Source: Natrialba magadii ATCC 43099
GTDB taxonomy: Archaea > Halobacteriota > Halobacteria > Halobacteriales > Natrialbaceae
DNA length: 64,000 nucleotides
NCBI RefSeq assembly: GCF_000025625.1
Contig: NC_013922.1
Span: forward strand, 1,612,001-1,676,000
Direction: 5' to 3'
The translations under genes and the position numbers were made by a program. Of this stretch, positions 25,703-34,180 are shown one piece after another. The notes below the pieces were generated by a model. It was not told the origin of the DNA, ran no database searches, and was given only the letters and a program-made list of their open reading frames with translations. Position 1 is the first letter of the stretch, and each line of letters starts with the position of its first letter.

Positions 25703-27088
25703 TCATGTCTCCTCCTCTGAAGCTTCGGACATTACTTCAGCAAGTGTCCCGAGGACGATTCGGCCTAGTGCCTCAGGGATCGAAGCCGCTTCGTGAGCGA
25801 GGACGAGTGGAATCAGCCCATCCCTGTACTGAATCGTCAGGATGCGTTCAAGCACGCTAATCGTCCGGGCGAGTTCATCGTAGGCGTCTACATCTTGGAC
25901 GATATCACCCTCCTTAGTGGCTAGATCACCCTCCTCGTACTGTCGGGGAATTAAGAAAGCAAGTACGTGCCCGGACCCGGAGCCTTTGCCGGATTTGTAG
26001 AGAAAGTTCTTACCATAGTACGTCTTATATGCGTAGTCTTTGGTACGGTCACCTGCAATCACGTACTCGTAGATGTCATCGTTTGAAAAGGGCAATACTG
26101 TGGGGCCATCAAGATAGTCGCGGACAGATTCTGCATACGCAGCGAAGTCACCGGTCTTGTGGATACCGATGTAGACTAACGGACTACGACCGTCGGCGCG
26201 AAGATACTGTTTGAATTCGCCGATCCGGTTGTGAATCGGCTCGTGAATCCACGCCCCAGTGTCAAACTGTGCAAGGGGTCCGTCTTTGATGAACGCCGTT
26301 CGCTCAAGCCCGGCGGGGTCGCTCATCCAGATGTCGTGTGCGGCACCGAGCAAGACAAGGTGCTCAATAATTCCCATCAACACGTTGAGGGCTGCCTCGT
26401 TCGACTGTGAGCCGGTCACGCGCTCGTGAACCCGAAGCGCATCTGTCGGGTACGTAGTAACCCCACATTCCGGGCATTGATCGGGTGTTGAAGAGTTCAC
26501 GAACAATTGTTGGTGTTCGCAATCAGGGGCCGGACAGTACTCTAATCGGAGACGTCCATGTGAATCAAGCCGGCCCTTTCGCTTCAGGAGGTCGTGATAT
26601 AGTGTGAATAGCGTTGTATCGAACACTCCCTTTGATCGAAAGTTCCGGTAGGTCATCTGTCGCCAGCTCTCGTGGGTTGACTCGCTGTCAAGGAGTGTGT
26701 TCGTACTCGGAAGTACCATCCGAACGTGATGGGTCTCGCCGAGGTTCGCTACTTTCGATGGCGAGACAAACGCATGCTTGGCCTGTGCGTCGAGGATCGC
26801 GAGATTAAGCTCAACAAGCGCAATGTCAATGAACCCCACTCGCTTGTTGCGCCGTTCGTCCCCGATCGTGACTTCGACCCGGGAACCATCGACGCTGTAG
26901 ACCGTTTCGATCGGTGCGCCGAGATCATCGGCGCCTGGCAGTTCCTCGGCCGGAATGTCGTCGAAATCGTTGGCGTCTGCCGGCGATGGCGGATAATAGT
27001 CGAACTCTCCCAGTTCAGCGGCGAGCTCACTGTCACGGCTGAGCCCCACATGGCCGATACTGTTCGAGGGTTCGTTCGGGAGGGGCAT
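25703..27088 (-). CDS. nurA: NurA-domain nuclease
   Basis: 461 residues. The NurA signature appears at VYSVDGSRVEV (first catalytic Asp, about residue 67), followed by VGFIDIALVELNLA. The C-terminal LVYIGIHKTGDFAAYAESVRD and the final helix-strand with LIPLVLAHEAASIPEALG carry the remaining NurA core. A Cys4 zinc insert is visible (CPAPDCEH...CPEC, about residues 185-205). NurA nucleases degrade DNA 5'-3' with the HerA translocase. Its ATG overlaps the HerA stop (TAATG), so the two are coupled. It is larger than housekeeping NurA and sits with accessory genes, pointing to a specialised variant. Confidence 0.88.
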   Translation of the reverse strand: MPLPNEPSNSIGHVGLSRDSELAAELGEFDYYPPSPADANDFDDIPAEELPGADDLGAPIETVYSVDGSRVEVTIGDERRNKRVGFIDIALVELNLAILDAQAKHAFVSPSKVANLGETHHVRMVLPSTNTLLDSESTHESWRQMTYRNFRSKGVFDTTLFTLYHDLLKRKGRLDSHGRLRLEYCPAPDCEHQQLFVNSSTPDQCPECGVTTYPTDALRVHERVTGSQSNEAALNVLMGIIEHLVLLGAAHDIWMSDPAGLERTAFIKDGPLAQFDTGAWIHEPIHNRIGEFKQYLRADGRSPLVYIGIHKTGDFAAYAESVRDYLDGPTVLPFSNDDIYEYVIAGDRTKDYAYKTYYGKNFLYKSGKGSGSGHVLAFLIPRQYEEGDLATKEGDIVQDVDAYDELARTISVLERILTIQYRDGLIPLVLAHEAASIPEALGRIVLGTLAEVMSEASEEET

Positions 27089-29253
27089 TAGTCAGCTTGC
27101 CTCGATGAGTTCGGCTCTACTATGAACTCATCATCTTTCTTGACCCCAAACGGCGTATTGGCTTTGACCCAGTCAGTATCGAACAGCGAGATCTGTACCG
27201 GAACGATGTATTCGCCTTTGTACGTCTTCACGCGAGAGTAGCCAACTGTTTCGACATTCCGAATCGAATTTTCGAAATCATCGTAGTTGTAGTATTTTCC
27301 AAGCTCATTGATTTCTTTCTCGCTGTTGAGGTGTGTGACAATCCAATTAGCTGTATTTGCCCGGACGCGGGGGTCTACGCTCGTGACTTCTTGAGTTGCG
27401 TAGGCCATGCCAATCTTGAATTTAGCGCCCTCCTTCGCGAGCGTCACGAAGGGATTCATCTCACCGTCGTCGCGGCCGTACTCATCGAAATGCTGGTGCG
27501 CCTCTTCGAGATAGATCTGGATCTTCGGAAGTTCATCCTCATCTGTTGAGCGGAACCGGTCCATCGACTGGTTGAGAATATATCTGACGAGGCGCTCTTT
27601 TTCGGCTGTGATCACCTCCTCCAGTCCGTTCGAGATGTCCACAACGACCAGTTCGCCGTCTGTCAACAGATCGTATATCTCCTCTGCGACGTTCACCTCA
27701 CGAGCGGGGTTGTGGTAATCTTGAAGCCTCCGTAACTTGCCGAAGCCACTCTGTGAACCTGCTGTACGGAACATCTCGAGGACATTATCCAAGTCGTCGT
27801 TGACCCAGTCGCGATCCTCGGGATAGGCATCGTTGATGTCTGACGTGTTTGCGGCTACAGTACTCCAAAACTCAACGAGCGTGTTTTCGCCGTCCCACTT
27901 GCCGAGCGGGACGTCATCGCTCGGCCCCTTTTTTTCGTAGTCAAGATGTGAATTATCGTTTACGATCTCTAACACTTCATCTCTGACGCTTATCCACATT
28001 GTTTCGAAGTCATCAGGGAGATCATCAGTACCAATTGCTCGCGAGATAACAGCGTAGTACGCACTACGAAGCCACTCTGCACGCGTTTGTTGGCCCCCAT
28101 CCATGTCTTCGAGATCATCTTCGGAGGGAATGTTGTTCGAGACAGTTACAAAATTCTCCGTATATGTCGCGCTATCGTTACCGAGTTCCATCCGCACGTA
28201 GTTCTTCACCACATCAAGGTTGGAGCGGGCGAGAAGGTTCGTTCGCAGTGGCTTATATCGATCTGTCTCATCCTCTTGGGCAGCAAACTTGTAAACGGTT
28301 GAGATCGCCTCGAGGTCGCCGTCATCACCTTGCGCGTGCAGTTCGCCGAGCGCACACTCCTCGTCTTGATCGTTGACGTATGCGTACTCACCACTGGGAT
28401 CAAAGATTAGCTGGCCGATCGATTCATCGTGAGCCTCGATCGCGCCAGCGATGATCTTCATCGTGTTCGACTTGCCCTTTCGTGTCATCCCAAAGACGGC
28501 TGTTTTCGCGCCGATGAATTCCTCGACGTCGAAGTACATTCCGGCGGAAGCACCGTCGCCCCAGATATCGGTCGTCGTATACTGCACATCGCCGAGTTTG
28601 ACCGGTTTTGTGTCTGCCGTCGTAGGATAGCTCGCGATCCACTGCAACGCCGCGTGATCAGGCTTGTGAACGACATAATGTCCGGCAGAAAAGAACGTCT
28701 GGACATCACTACTGAAGCTTAGCCGCTGTTCGTCGTCTTCGTTCGTATCGTAGTAGAAGGTGCCCAGAATCTTTGCCTCGACACCAGAGTATTGAATTTG
28801 TCGGCGTGTGAGGACATCGACGAAGTCCTCGGGTGAGGCTGTCCCACCTCCCTCACCCGTGATTGCTTCCTGGATAGCATCATAGCGATTTGTTTGTAGG
28901 CGACCCTCCTGTGGAATATCGGTCGTGTCGCTCACGCGCAGAAGCAACGCGTGAGTCGCGTCAGTGTCGGTGGGATCCGGCGGTGCGTAACCAGGATCGC
29001 TCTCGGGCAGCCTGTGGCCGGTATGGACATCCTCCTCGGAGACGATCTCATCTCCTTCCAGAAGCGGACGCGCGATTAATAGCGAGTGGCGGGGGAGCCC
29101 GCCCGCATCCTGCGTCCACTTGTCGTTGGTGAGAACCTTACAGTGTTCATGACCGGGCGAGAACACGCCACCAACATGGTGAGATTCCACGAGAAGATCA
29201 CCAATCCGCATATCTGTCCGTGGAGAAAGGTCATCTTCGAGTGATGAACACAT
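27088..29253 (-). CDS. herA: HerA-family DNA translocase ATPase
   Basis: About 721 residues. An N-terminal HAS-barrel-like region is followed by Walker A GMTRKGKSNTMK (about residue 259), Walker B KIQIYLEEAHQHF, and a sensor/arginine-finger region AYATQEVTSVDPRVRANTANW. A large helical insertion lies between (about residues 300-500). HerA hexamers pump dsDNA into NurA. I choose the ATG at 29253, because a TATA box 27-33 nt upstream predicts a leaderless transcript; MRIGDLLVE at 29211 is an alternative. It heads the leftward operon herA-nurA-unknown-PIN and is divergent from the methyltransferase. Base composition is AT-richer than the host. Confidence 0.88.
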   Translation of the reverse strand: MCSSLEDDLSPRTDMRIGDLLVESHHVGGVFSPGHEHCKVLTNDKWTQDAGGLPRHSLLIARPLLEGDEIVSEEDVHTGHRLPESDPGYAPPDPTDTDATHALLLRVSDTTDIPQEGRLQTNRYDAIQEAITGEGGGTASPEDFVDVLTRRQIQYSGVEAKILGTFYYDTNEDDEQRLSFSSDVQTFFSAGHYVVHKPDHAALQWIASYPTTADTKPVKLGDVQYTTTDIWGDGASAGMYFDVEEFIGAKTAVFGMTRKGKSNTMKIIAGAIEAHDESIGQLIFDPSGEYAYVNDQDEECALGELHAQGDDGDLEAISTVYKFAAQEDETDRYKPLRTNLLARSNLDVVKNYVRMELGNDSATYTENFVTVSNNIPSEDDLEDMDGGQQTRAEWLRSAYYAVISRAIGTDDLPDDFETMWISVRDEVLEIVNDNSHLDYEKKGPSDDVPLGKWDGENTLVEFWSTVAANTSDINDAYPEDRDWVNDDLDNVLEMFRTAGSQSGFGKLRRLQDYHNPAREVNVAEEIYDLLTDGELVVVDISNGLEEVITAEKERLVRYILNQSMDRFRSTDEDELPKIQIYLEEAHQHFDEYGRDDGEMNPFVTLAKEGAKFKIGMAYATQEVTSVDPRVRANTANWIVTHLNSEKEINELGKYYNYDDFENSIRNVETVGYSRVKTYKGEYIVPVQISLFDTDWVKANTPFGVKKDDEFIVEPNSSRQAD

Positions 29254-29278
29254 CAATACCACCTACACATTCACCGAC

Positions 29279-29320
29279 ATATAATACCTTTTCGATTATT
29301 GAGAGGAACGGATTTATTAA
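29279..29320. promoter_or_regulatory. Back-to-back promoters of the HerA operon and the methyltransferase
   Basis: Leftward TATA tattatat (29279-29285) lies about 27-32 nt before 29253. Rightward TATA TTTATTAA (29313-29320) lies 23-30 nt before the ATG at 29343. Both predict leaderless mRNAs and place nuclease and methyltransferase under one shared control region. Confidence 0.55.
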
Positions 29321-29342
29321 GCCATCGCGACTGCGGTTTACT

Positions 29343-30587
29343 ATGTCACAGGATTATAGCGCGTATGAAGACGCGCTATCATCGGCGGAGATCATCGGCA
29401 CAGAGACGCTCCCACATTCTTGGCGGGAGGCACCTCGTGCGTGGGGTAACGAATTACACAAGCTTGCTCCCTACGTTGGTGGGTTTCCACCCGCACTTGC
29501 GAACTATCTGCTTCAACAATATACTGACCCCGAGATGACGGTCCTTGATCCGTTTTCGGGCGGCGGCACGACTGCTCTTGAGGCTTCGCTTCTTGATCGC
29601 GATGTTCTGGCCAGTGATGTGTTCAGCTATGCGTGTACGCTCACTGGGGCAAAGACGCATCCTTTGACTGAAGACGAATTCGATGCGGCACTGAAACGGG
29701 TCAAGCGAGACGCAGATAATGTCAACCCAGATATGTTACCACCCGTGGATGAGGATGCAGCAATCTTTTTTCACGAGGACACACTTCAAGAACTGCGGCA
29801 ATACCGAGCCGTTCTCAAAGAGGACACCAGTCGTGATGGCAGGTTTCTGAAGGCGGTGATATGTGGCATTCTTCACGGCCCATCAGAGCTATTTCTTTCA
29901 ATTCAGACTCGCGATACGTTCTCTGGGAGTGCGAATTATGTTAAGGATTACAAGGAAAAACACGATCTAGAGGAAGTATATAAGCCAGTTGATGAGAAGG
30001 TCCGTGACAAGTTTAATCGACTCGTTGGTGCGCAATACCCTTCCGGGAGCACCCGAGTTGAGCAAGCTGATGCGACGTCGCTGCCATTTGAGGATGATAC
30101 AGCTGACTTTGTATTGACGTCACCGCCGTACATGCATATGTTAGACTATTCATGGAATAATTGGCTTCGGCTGTGGTGGCTTGACGAGGATCGGTCGGCG
30201 GAGCAAGACTCGCTCAATCAGACATCCAAGGTAGAGTTGTTTCGGTCGTTCATGACCGATGTAATCGCGGAACTGGACCGTGTGTTAAAATCCGATGCGC
30301 GAGCTATCATCGTTATTGGTGACGTCCGTAAACATCGGCAGGGTGGCGCGAAGGTAGTCTATCCAGCTCGGATGATTGCTGCGGAGGCGAGTGAGTTTGG
30401 TTTCGAGGTTGAGCGGGTTATTGAGGACGATTACAACGTGGACAAGCGCTACTACACGCAATTGAACAATCTCCGGTGGGATGAGGAGGAAGAAGATGAC
30501 GGGCAGGAGCTAATCGATCGAATTCTCGTGTTACGGAAGGGAGATCCCGGACCACAGGTAGAGGTAACGCCGGAGTGGAGCGACTGA
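29343..30587 (+). CDS. Site-specific DNA methyltransferase (N4-cytosine / N6-adenine type)
   Basis: 414 residues from the ATG at 29343 (MSQDYSAYEDALSSAEIIGT). SAM-binding motif I is DPFSGGGTTALEA (about residue 70) and catalytic motif IV is LTSPPYMHMLDYSW (about residue 259); TSPPY is most common in N4-cytosine enzymes. The order I before IV indicates the alpha- or zeta-like arrangement of small-domain enzymes. It carries no target-recognition repeat that I can name. Divergent from herA, it probably marks self DNA for the adjacent nuclease complex; this is inferred from context. Confidence 0.85.
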   Translation: MSQDYSAYEDALSSAEIIGTETLPHSWREAPRAWGNELHKLAPYVGGFPPALANYLLQQYTDPEMTVLDPFSGGGTTALEASLLDRDVLASDVFSYACTLTGAKTHPLTEDEFDAALKRVKRDADNVNPDMLPPVDEDAAIFFHEDTLQELRQYRAVLKEDTSRDGRFLKAVICGILHGPSELFLSIQTRDTFSGSANYVKDYKEKHDLEEVYKPVDEKVRDKFNRLVGAQYPSGSTRVEQADATSLPFEDDTADFVLTSPPYMHMLDYSWNNWLRLWWLDEDRSAEQDSLNQTSKVELFRSFMTDVIAELDRVLKSDARAIIVIGDVRKHRQGGAKVVYPARMIAAEASEFGFEVERVIEDDYNVDKRYYTQLNNLRWDEEEEDDGQELIDRILVLRKGDPGPQVEVTPEWSD

Positions 30588-30761
30588 ACCCGTCATCGTG
30601 ATCGTCACGCTGACCCAGTAGGCCAGTCAGCTACTCGACGAGCTCTCGTGTGGTGACAAATCCAACCTCTGTATTCAGCAGACCGATCATATCAACCCTA
30701 AGGCATGCGACACAGCTAGGGAAACAGTTGTTCTACTATGTCTCCACCACTGATGCACTAA

Positions 30762-31014
30762 CACCCGGAACCTCAAACTTAACAGGCGCTTCCAACTCTT
30801 TATCGACCACTTCGTATACTTTCGAGTACGTCTCACCAGGCATCTCAAGTGAATCGTAATCCGCCAGTTTGCTCAGGTAGTCACAGACACGCCGCCACGT
30901 TACCGGACCCCGATTCCGCCCCTCTAAGATCGCGTCCTAGTGCTCGCGATAGGCGCCGCTCAACTCGTCACCGGTCACCGGTCCGATCGCACGCACGGGC
31001 TCGTATACGCGAAG
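30762..31014 (-). pseudogene. Truncated orc1/cdc6 fragment (C-terminal part)
   Basis: This stretch aligns closely with the 3' part of the intact Orc gene at 31,635-31,905: the coding of LEAPVEF, VYEVVD, LSKLADYD and PVTWRRV is shared. It lacks the ATPase domain and has an in-frame TAG where the intact gene has CAG (at the cgtcctagtgctcg position). It is a decayed partial duplication, left of the wHTH gene. Remaining flanks 30,588-30,761 show no gene. Confidence 0.85.
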
Positions 31015-31114
31015 GAGGATGACAACTACACATCACAGACTTGCATCGTACCAGAGAAAGTGGCCAGAAGGCCTTACTTTGCGCTGGAACTATCTTCTCG
31101 TTACGAGACTAACT

Positions 31115-31465
31115 ATGAAACTCCGCCAACCAACTGACTTTCTTATCCTTGAGGCACTCGAAGACAAAGGTCGGAACGTCGCGACGAATTTGGCCTCCCA
31201 CACGGGAAAGAGTCGCAAGAACATCAACACGCGATTGCCGGTGCTTGAAGACTACGGCCTCGTTCGGAAGATCGGCCCGGCAGAACGGTCCGGGTTGTAC
31301 GAAATCACGTCCGACGGGAAGGCAGCACTCATCTATCAGGACCAGTACGACCAGGTGGACGACTTCGAGGGGCTCATTGAGGGACCCGGCACCACCGCCG
31401 ACAACAGCAACGGCAATTCTCAAGCGAGTTTCGCCCGCGGCGAAGACGAAACCGAAGACACCTGA
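31115..31465 (+). CDS. Winged-helix regulator (PhiH1-repressor-like)
   Basis: 116 residues from the ATG at 31115 (MKLRQPTDFLILEALEDKG). The wHTH core is ILEALEDKGRNVATNLASHT / SRKNINTRLPVLEDYGLVRK / IGPAERSGLYEITSDGKAAL, the haloarchaeal form often labelled PhiH1 repressor-like. A disordered acidic tail follows. It lies between the Orc fragment and the intact, convergent Orc gene, consistent with control of the element's replication or lysogeny. An upstream in-frame ATG is less likely. Confidence 0.8.
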   Translation: MKLRQPTDFLILEALEDKGRNVATNLASHTGKSRKNINTRLPVLEDYGLVRKIGPAERSGLYEITSDGKAALIYQDQYDQVDDFEGLIEGPGTTADNSNGNSQASFARGEDETEDT

Positions 31466-31634
31466 GCAGATCTGTTGAAGCTCTTGCACAGTGAGTGGCT
31501 CCAATCGAATCGCATCTGTGAATCGGCAGTGGAGTACAATAGACGAACGCTGACTTATCAGAGGCCTACGACCAGAATTGCACCATCTGCTCATTCTTAA
31601 CACGACGATTGGGGCAGCAAATCAACACAGACAG

Positions 31635-32705
31635 TTATTCTGCGTATAGAATCCCCGGTACCACAAACTCAACCGGCGCTTCCAGTTCCTCGTCAACCAC
31701 TTCGTACACTTTCGAGTTCGTCTCACCGGGCATCTCGAGTAAATCGTAATCCGCCAGTTTGCTCAGGTAGTCATAGACACGCCGCCACGTCACTGGACTC
31801 CGATTCTGCCCCTCAAAGATCGCGTCCTGGTGCTCGCGATAGGCAGCCTTCAGCTCGTCACCGGTCACCGGCCCGACTGCACGCACGAGCTCGTACACGC
31901 GAAGATACACTACAGGAAGACTCCGAAGATTCGCCTTCCGTATCTTCGTCTTCGCTCGCTCGAACGAATCCTGGACGTCCTCCTCTCGGAAACGATCGTG
32001 GTTGCGCTCCTCCGCCAACTCCGCAGCGGCAAGCACTGACTGGATCGCCCAGCGAGCCACCCCACCAGTCTCGTCGGCGATCCACTCCAACTGCTCGGTC
32101 GTCACCGGCCGCCCGACGAGGCCGTGTTCGACCCGCGGCTTGAGGATGTCGACGAGCTCGTCTTCGTGGTACTTCCGGAACTCGATCTGCGAATCCGCGG
32201 GGAAGTTCGCTTCGACGTCGTCGCCGAGGCGGGCAAGCCATTCGACCTGCTGGTGTGCGATCGCGATCACCGAGACCAGCTCGATCTCGAGCAGATCACC
32301 GAGGACGTCCAGGTCTGGAATGATGTCCGCCTCGTCGAGGATTACGACGTAGGGCTGGTCGGTGACCTCGGTGAGTATCTCCAGAAGGTCCGTGCGAGAC
32401 TGATTCTGGTGGACAATGCCCGCACTCGGATGCTTGTAGACGGCCTCGTGGATGATCTCGTGGGAGGTCGCTCCGGAGCACTCGATCCCAACCGACTGGA
32501 CGCTCGCCCGCTGGTAGAGATCGCGAAGGAGCCAGCGCGTCGTCGCCGTCTTCCCGACACCAGAGGGTCCGTAGATGAGAACGTCTTCGGCTCGTCGCCC
32601 ACGGATAGCAGGCTCGAGGAGACGGGAAAGAGACCGAAGTTCCTCGTTCCGATGGAGAATCGCCGTCTGGTATTCATCGTCGAAGACCAACCGATTTCGA
32701 ATCAT
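31635..32705 (-). CDS. orc: Orc1/Cdc6-family replication initiator
   Basis: 356 residues, slightly short for the family. The AAA+ core has Walker A GPSGVGKTA (about residue 45), Walker B VVILDEAD (about residue 119) and the sensor-2 region ETGGVARWAIQ. A C-terminal winged helix (VYLRVYELVRAVGPVTGDEL, YDYLSKLADYDLLE) binds origin DNA. Divergent non-chromosomal Orc paralogs of this kind are frequent on haloarchaeal plasmids and proviruses and initiate their replication. The upstream gap (32706-32812) contains a candidate binding site. Confidence 0.9.
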   Translation of the reverse strand: MIRNRLVFDDEYQTAILHRNEELRSLSRLLEPAIRGRRAEDVLIYGPSGVGKTATTRWLLRDLYQRASVQSVGIECSGATSHEIIHEAVYKHPSAGIVHQNQSRTDLLEILTEVTDQPYVVILDEADIIPDLDVLGDLLEIELVSVIAIAHQQVEWLARLGDDVEANFPADSQIEFRKYHEDELVDILKPRVEHGLVGRPVTTEQLEWIADETGGVARWAIQSVLAAAELAEERNHDRFREEDVQDSFERAKTKIRKANLRSLPVVYLRVYELVRAVGPVTGDELKAAYREHQDAIFEGQNRSPVTWRRVYDYLSKLADYDLLEMPGETNSKVYEVVDEELEAPVEFVVPGILYAE

Positions 32706-32742
32706 ACGTGACTGTTTCAGTGGGTGATACGAAAGTGCTGAC

Positions 32743-32759
32743 GGGGGTCGTTTCGAAAC
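32743..32759. promoter_or_regulatory. Candidate Orc binding site / origin element
   Basis: A GGGGG run is followed by the palindrome GTTTCGAAAC (32750-32759), next to GTTTCAGTGGGTGATAC (32714-32730). G-tract plus dyad is the general plan of haloarchaeal origin boxes, and it lies directly upstream of the Orc gene. Only one clear copy is seen, so the call is tentative. Confidence 0.3.
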
Positions 32760-32812
32760 ACGTTGACGAGAGTTTCATAACACACATCAAAGAAAAATCC
32801 AGATATGTTGAT

Positions 32813-33529
32813 GTGAATCGACGAAAATTCCTCCTTGGAAGCAGCGTTGCACTTACGTCCGCTTTAGCTGGTTGCGCTTCGGATGGAACTGAAGAAGTTG
32901 AGGGTGGAACACGAGACGAAAACGGAAACGCTGAATCTAACGAAAGTGCAGACATCGAGATTCTTGATAGCGAGCTTGTTATCGAAGCTGGCTCTTGGCC
33001 GACTGATGTCTATGTTGAAGTAACGGTCGAGAACAGCGGTGATGTCCCCAGTGGGGATATCAACCTCCAAGCGGACTGGTACGACGAAGATGGAAACTAC
33101 CTTGATAACGACAACGCACGTCTAACAGCGCTCAAAGACGGTGAAACGTGGCTTGCACGTGTCTATTTCTTGGGCACCGATGCGGAGGATATTGAGGATT
33201 ACGAGCTCGAGGGAGAGTTTAGCGAAGACGACTACGAACCGACAGAGGGTCTATCACTCGCTAACAGCAACATGGAGGTGCAGGGTGACGAACTGACCGT
33301 TGAAGGCGAGGTCGAAAACAACACTGGCGAGGAACAGTCGTACGTTGAGGTGGTTGCGACAATCTATGATGAGGACGGGAACGTTCTTGGAGATCAGTGG
33401 ACCAATGTAACCGATCTCCGCGACGGTGAAACGTGGGCCTTTGACTTTGATTACTTCTCGCGGGACGTCCGTAACCGCGCCCAGGACGCAGCAGACCACG
33501 AGATTCTGGTCAAGGGTTCTGCCTGGTAG
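32813..33529 (+). CDS. Tat-exported lipoprotein with two FxLYD-like domains
   Basis: 238 residues from a GTG at 32813. The N-terminus NRRKFLLGSSVALTSALAGC contains a twin-arginine motif and a lipobox (LAGC), giving a lipid-anchored extracytoplasmic protein. Two similar beta domains follow: YVEVTVENSGDVPSGDINLQ (about residues 65-125) and LTVEGEVENNTGEEQSYVEV (about residues 155-215), each with ADWYDEDGN/ATIYDEDGN and DGETW. These resemble FxLYD domains. Upstream codons 32708-32812 are an extension without signal logic. Function unknown. Confidence 0.8.
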   Translation: MNRRKFLLGSSVALTSALAGCASDGTEEVEGGTRDENGNAESNESADIEILDSELVIEAGSWPTDVYVEVTVENSGDVPSGDINLQADWYDEDGNYLDNDNARLTALKDGETWLARVYFLGTDAEDIEDYELEGEFSEDDYEPTEGLSLANSNMEVQGDELTVEGEVENNTGEEQSYVEVVATIYDEDGNVLGDQWTNVTDLRDGETWAFDFDYFSRDVRNRAQDAADHEILVKGSAW

Positions 33530-33611
33530 CACCCGCGCGCCTTTTTGAGTTCTTAGTCTTCTCGGCCAATCTCAGAATGAACCAGATACGTGTTTAGTGG
33601 ATTGTATACCG

Positions 33612-34016
33612 CTAATTGGTGAGTTTTCGATATCCGCTTCCGCCCGCAATGAGCATTCCTAGACCAGCAAACACCGTCACGTAAACGCCCATGGCAGAGA
33701 CTCCAGTGACGTGGTAGAACCCTACGAACGTGATGATCGCCCCGCCAATGATTCCCACCAGCATTAATCGCTTCTCGTTGTCAGAAAACCACACTATGGC
33801 AAGGACGAGAGCGGCGACAATGAGTGAGATGACTCCGTCTCCTTCGAAGCCAAGTACTGACGTCCCCAAAATCGTATACCACGGAAGGAACGCACCAGCA
33901 ATCGCGACAACTGCCGTTAGAAGAATCCCTTTGTATTCGGTGTCAATATCGACCTCTTCATTCGAAGTACCTTGACCAACTACCGCTTCTGTAGGACCTG
34001 TATCATTAGTCTCCAT
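33612..34016 (-). CDS. Four-helix membrane protein
   Basis: 134 residues if started at METNDTG (34016); MTVGMETN slightly upstream is equally possible. About four membrane helices follow a soluble acidic start (GILLTAVVAIAGAFLPWY, VISLIVAALVLAIVWF, LMLVGIIGGAIITFVGF, GVYVTVFAGLGMLIAGG). No functional motif is seen. It is convergent with the lipoprotein gene. Confidence 0.7.
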   Translation of the reverse strand: METNDTGPTEAVVGQGTSNEEVDIDTEYKGILLTAVVAIAGAFLPWYTILGTSVLGFEGDGVISLIVAALVLAIVWFSDNEKRLMLVGIIGGAIITFVGFYHVTGVSAMGVYVTVFAGLGMLIAGGSGYRKLTN

Positions 34017-34180
34017 ACCGACAGTCATCAATTAAAAATATAATTGTTCTTGCCGGCTTGTGGTGGCTGTTGTACAGACCTGCTGAGAGCATAGTCACTC
34101 TCACATGCAACGTTGCAGCCAAAGCCAGCGATGACCCCACGTAATCTTTCTCGCAAATCTCCGATTAGTCGACGGTTTGG

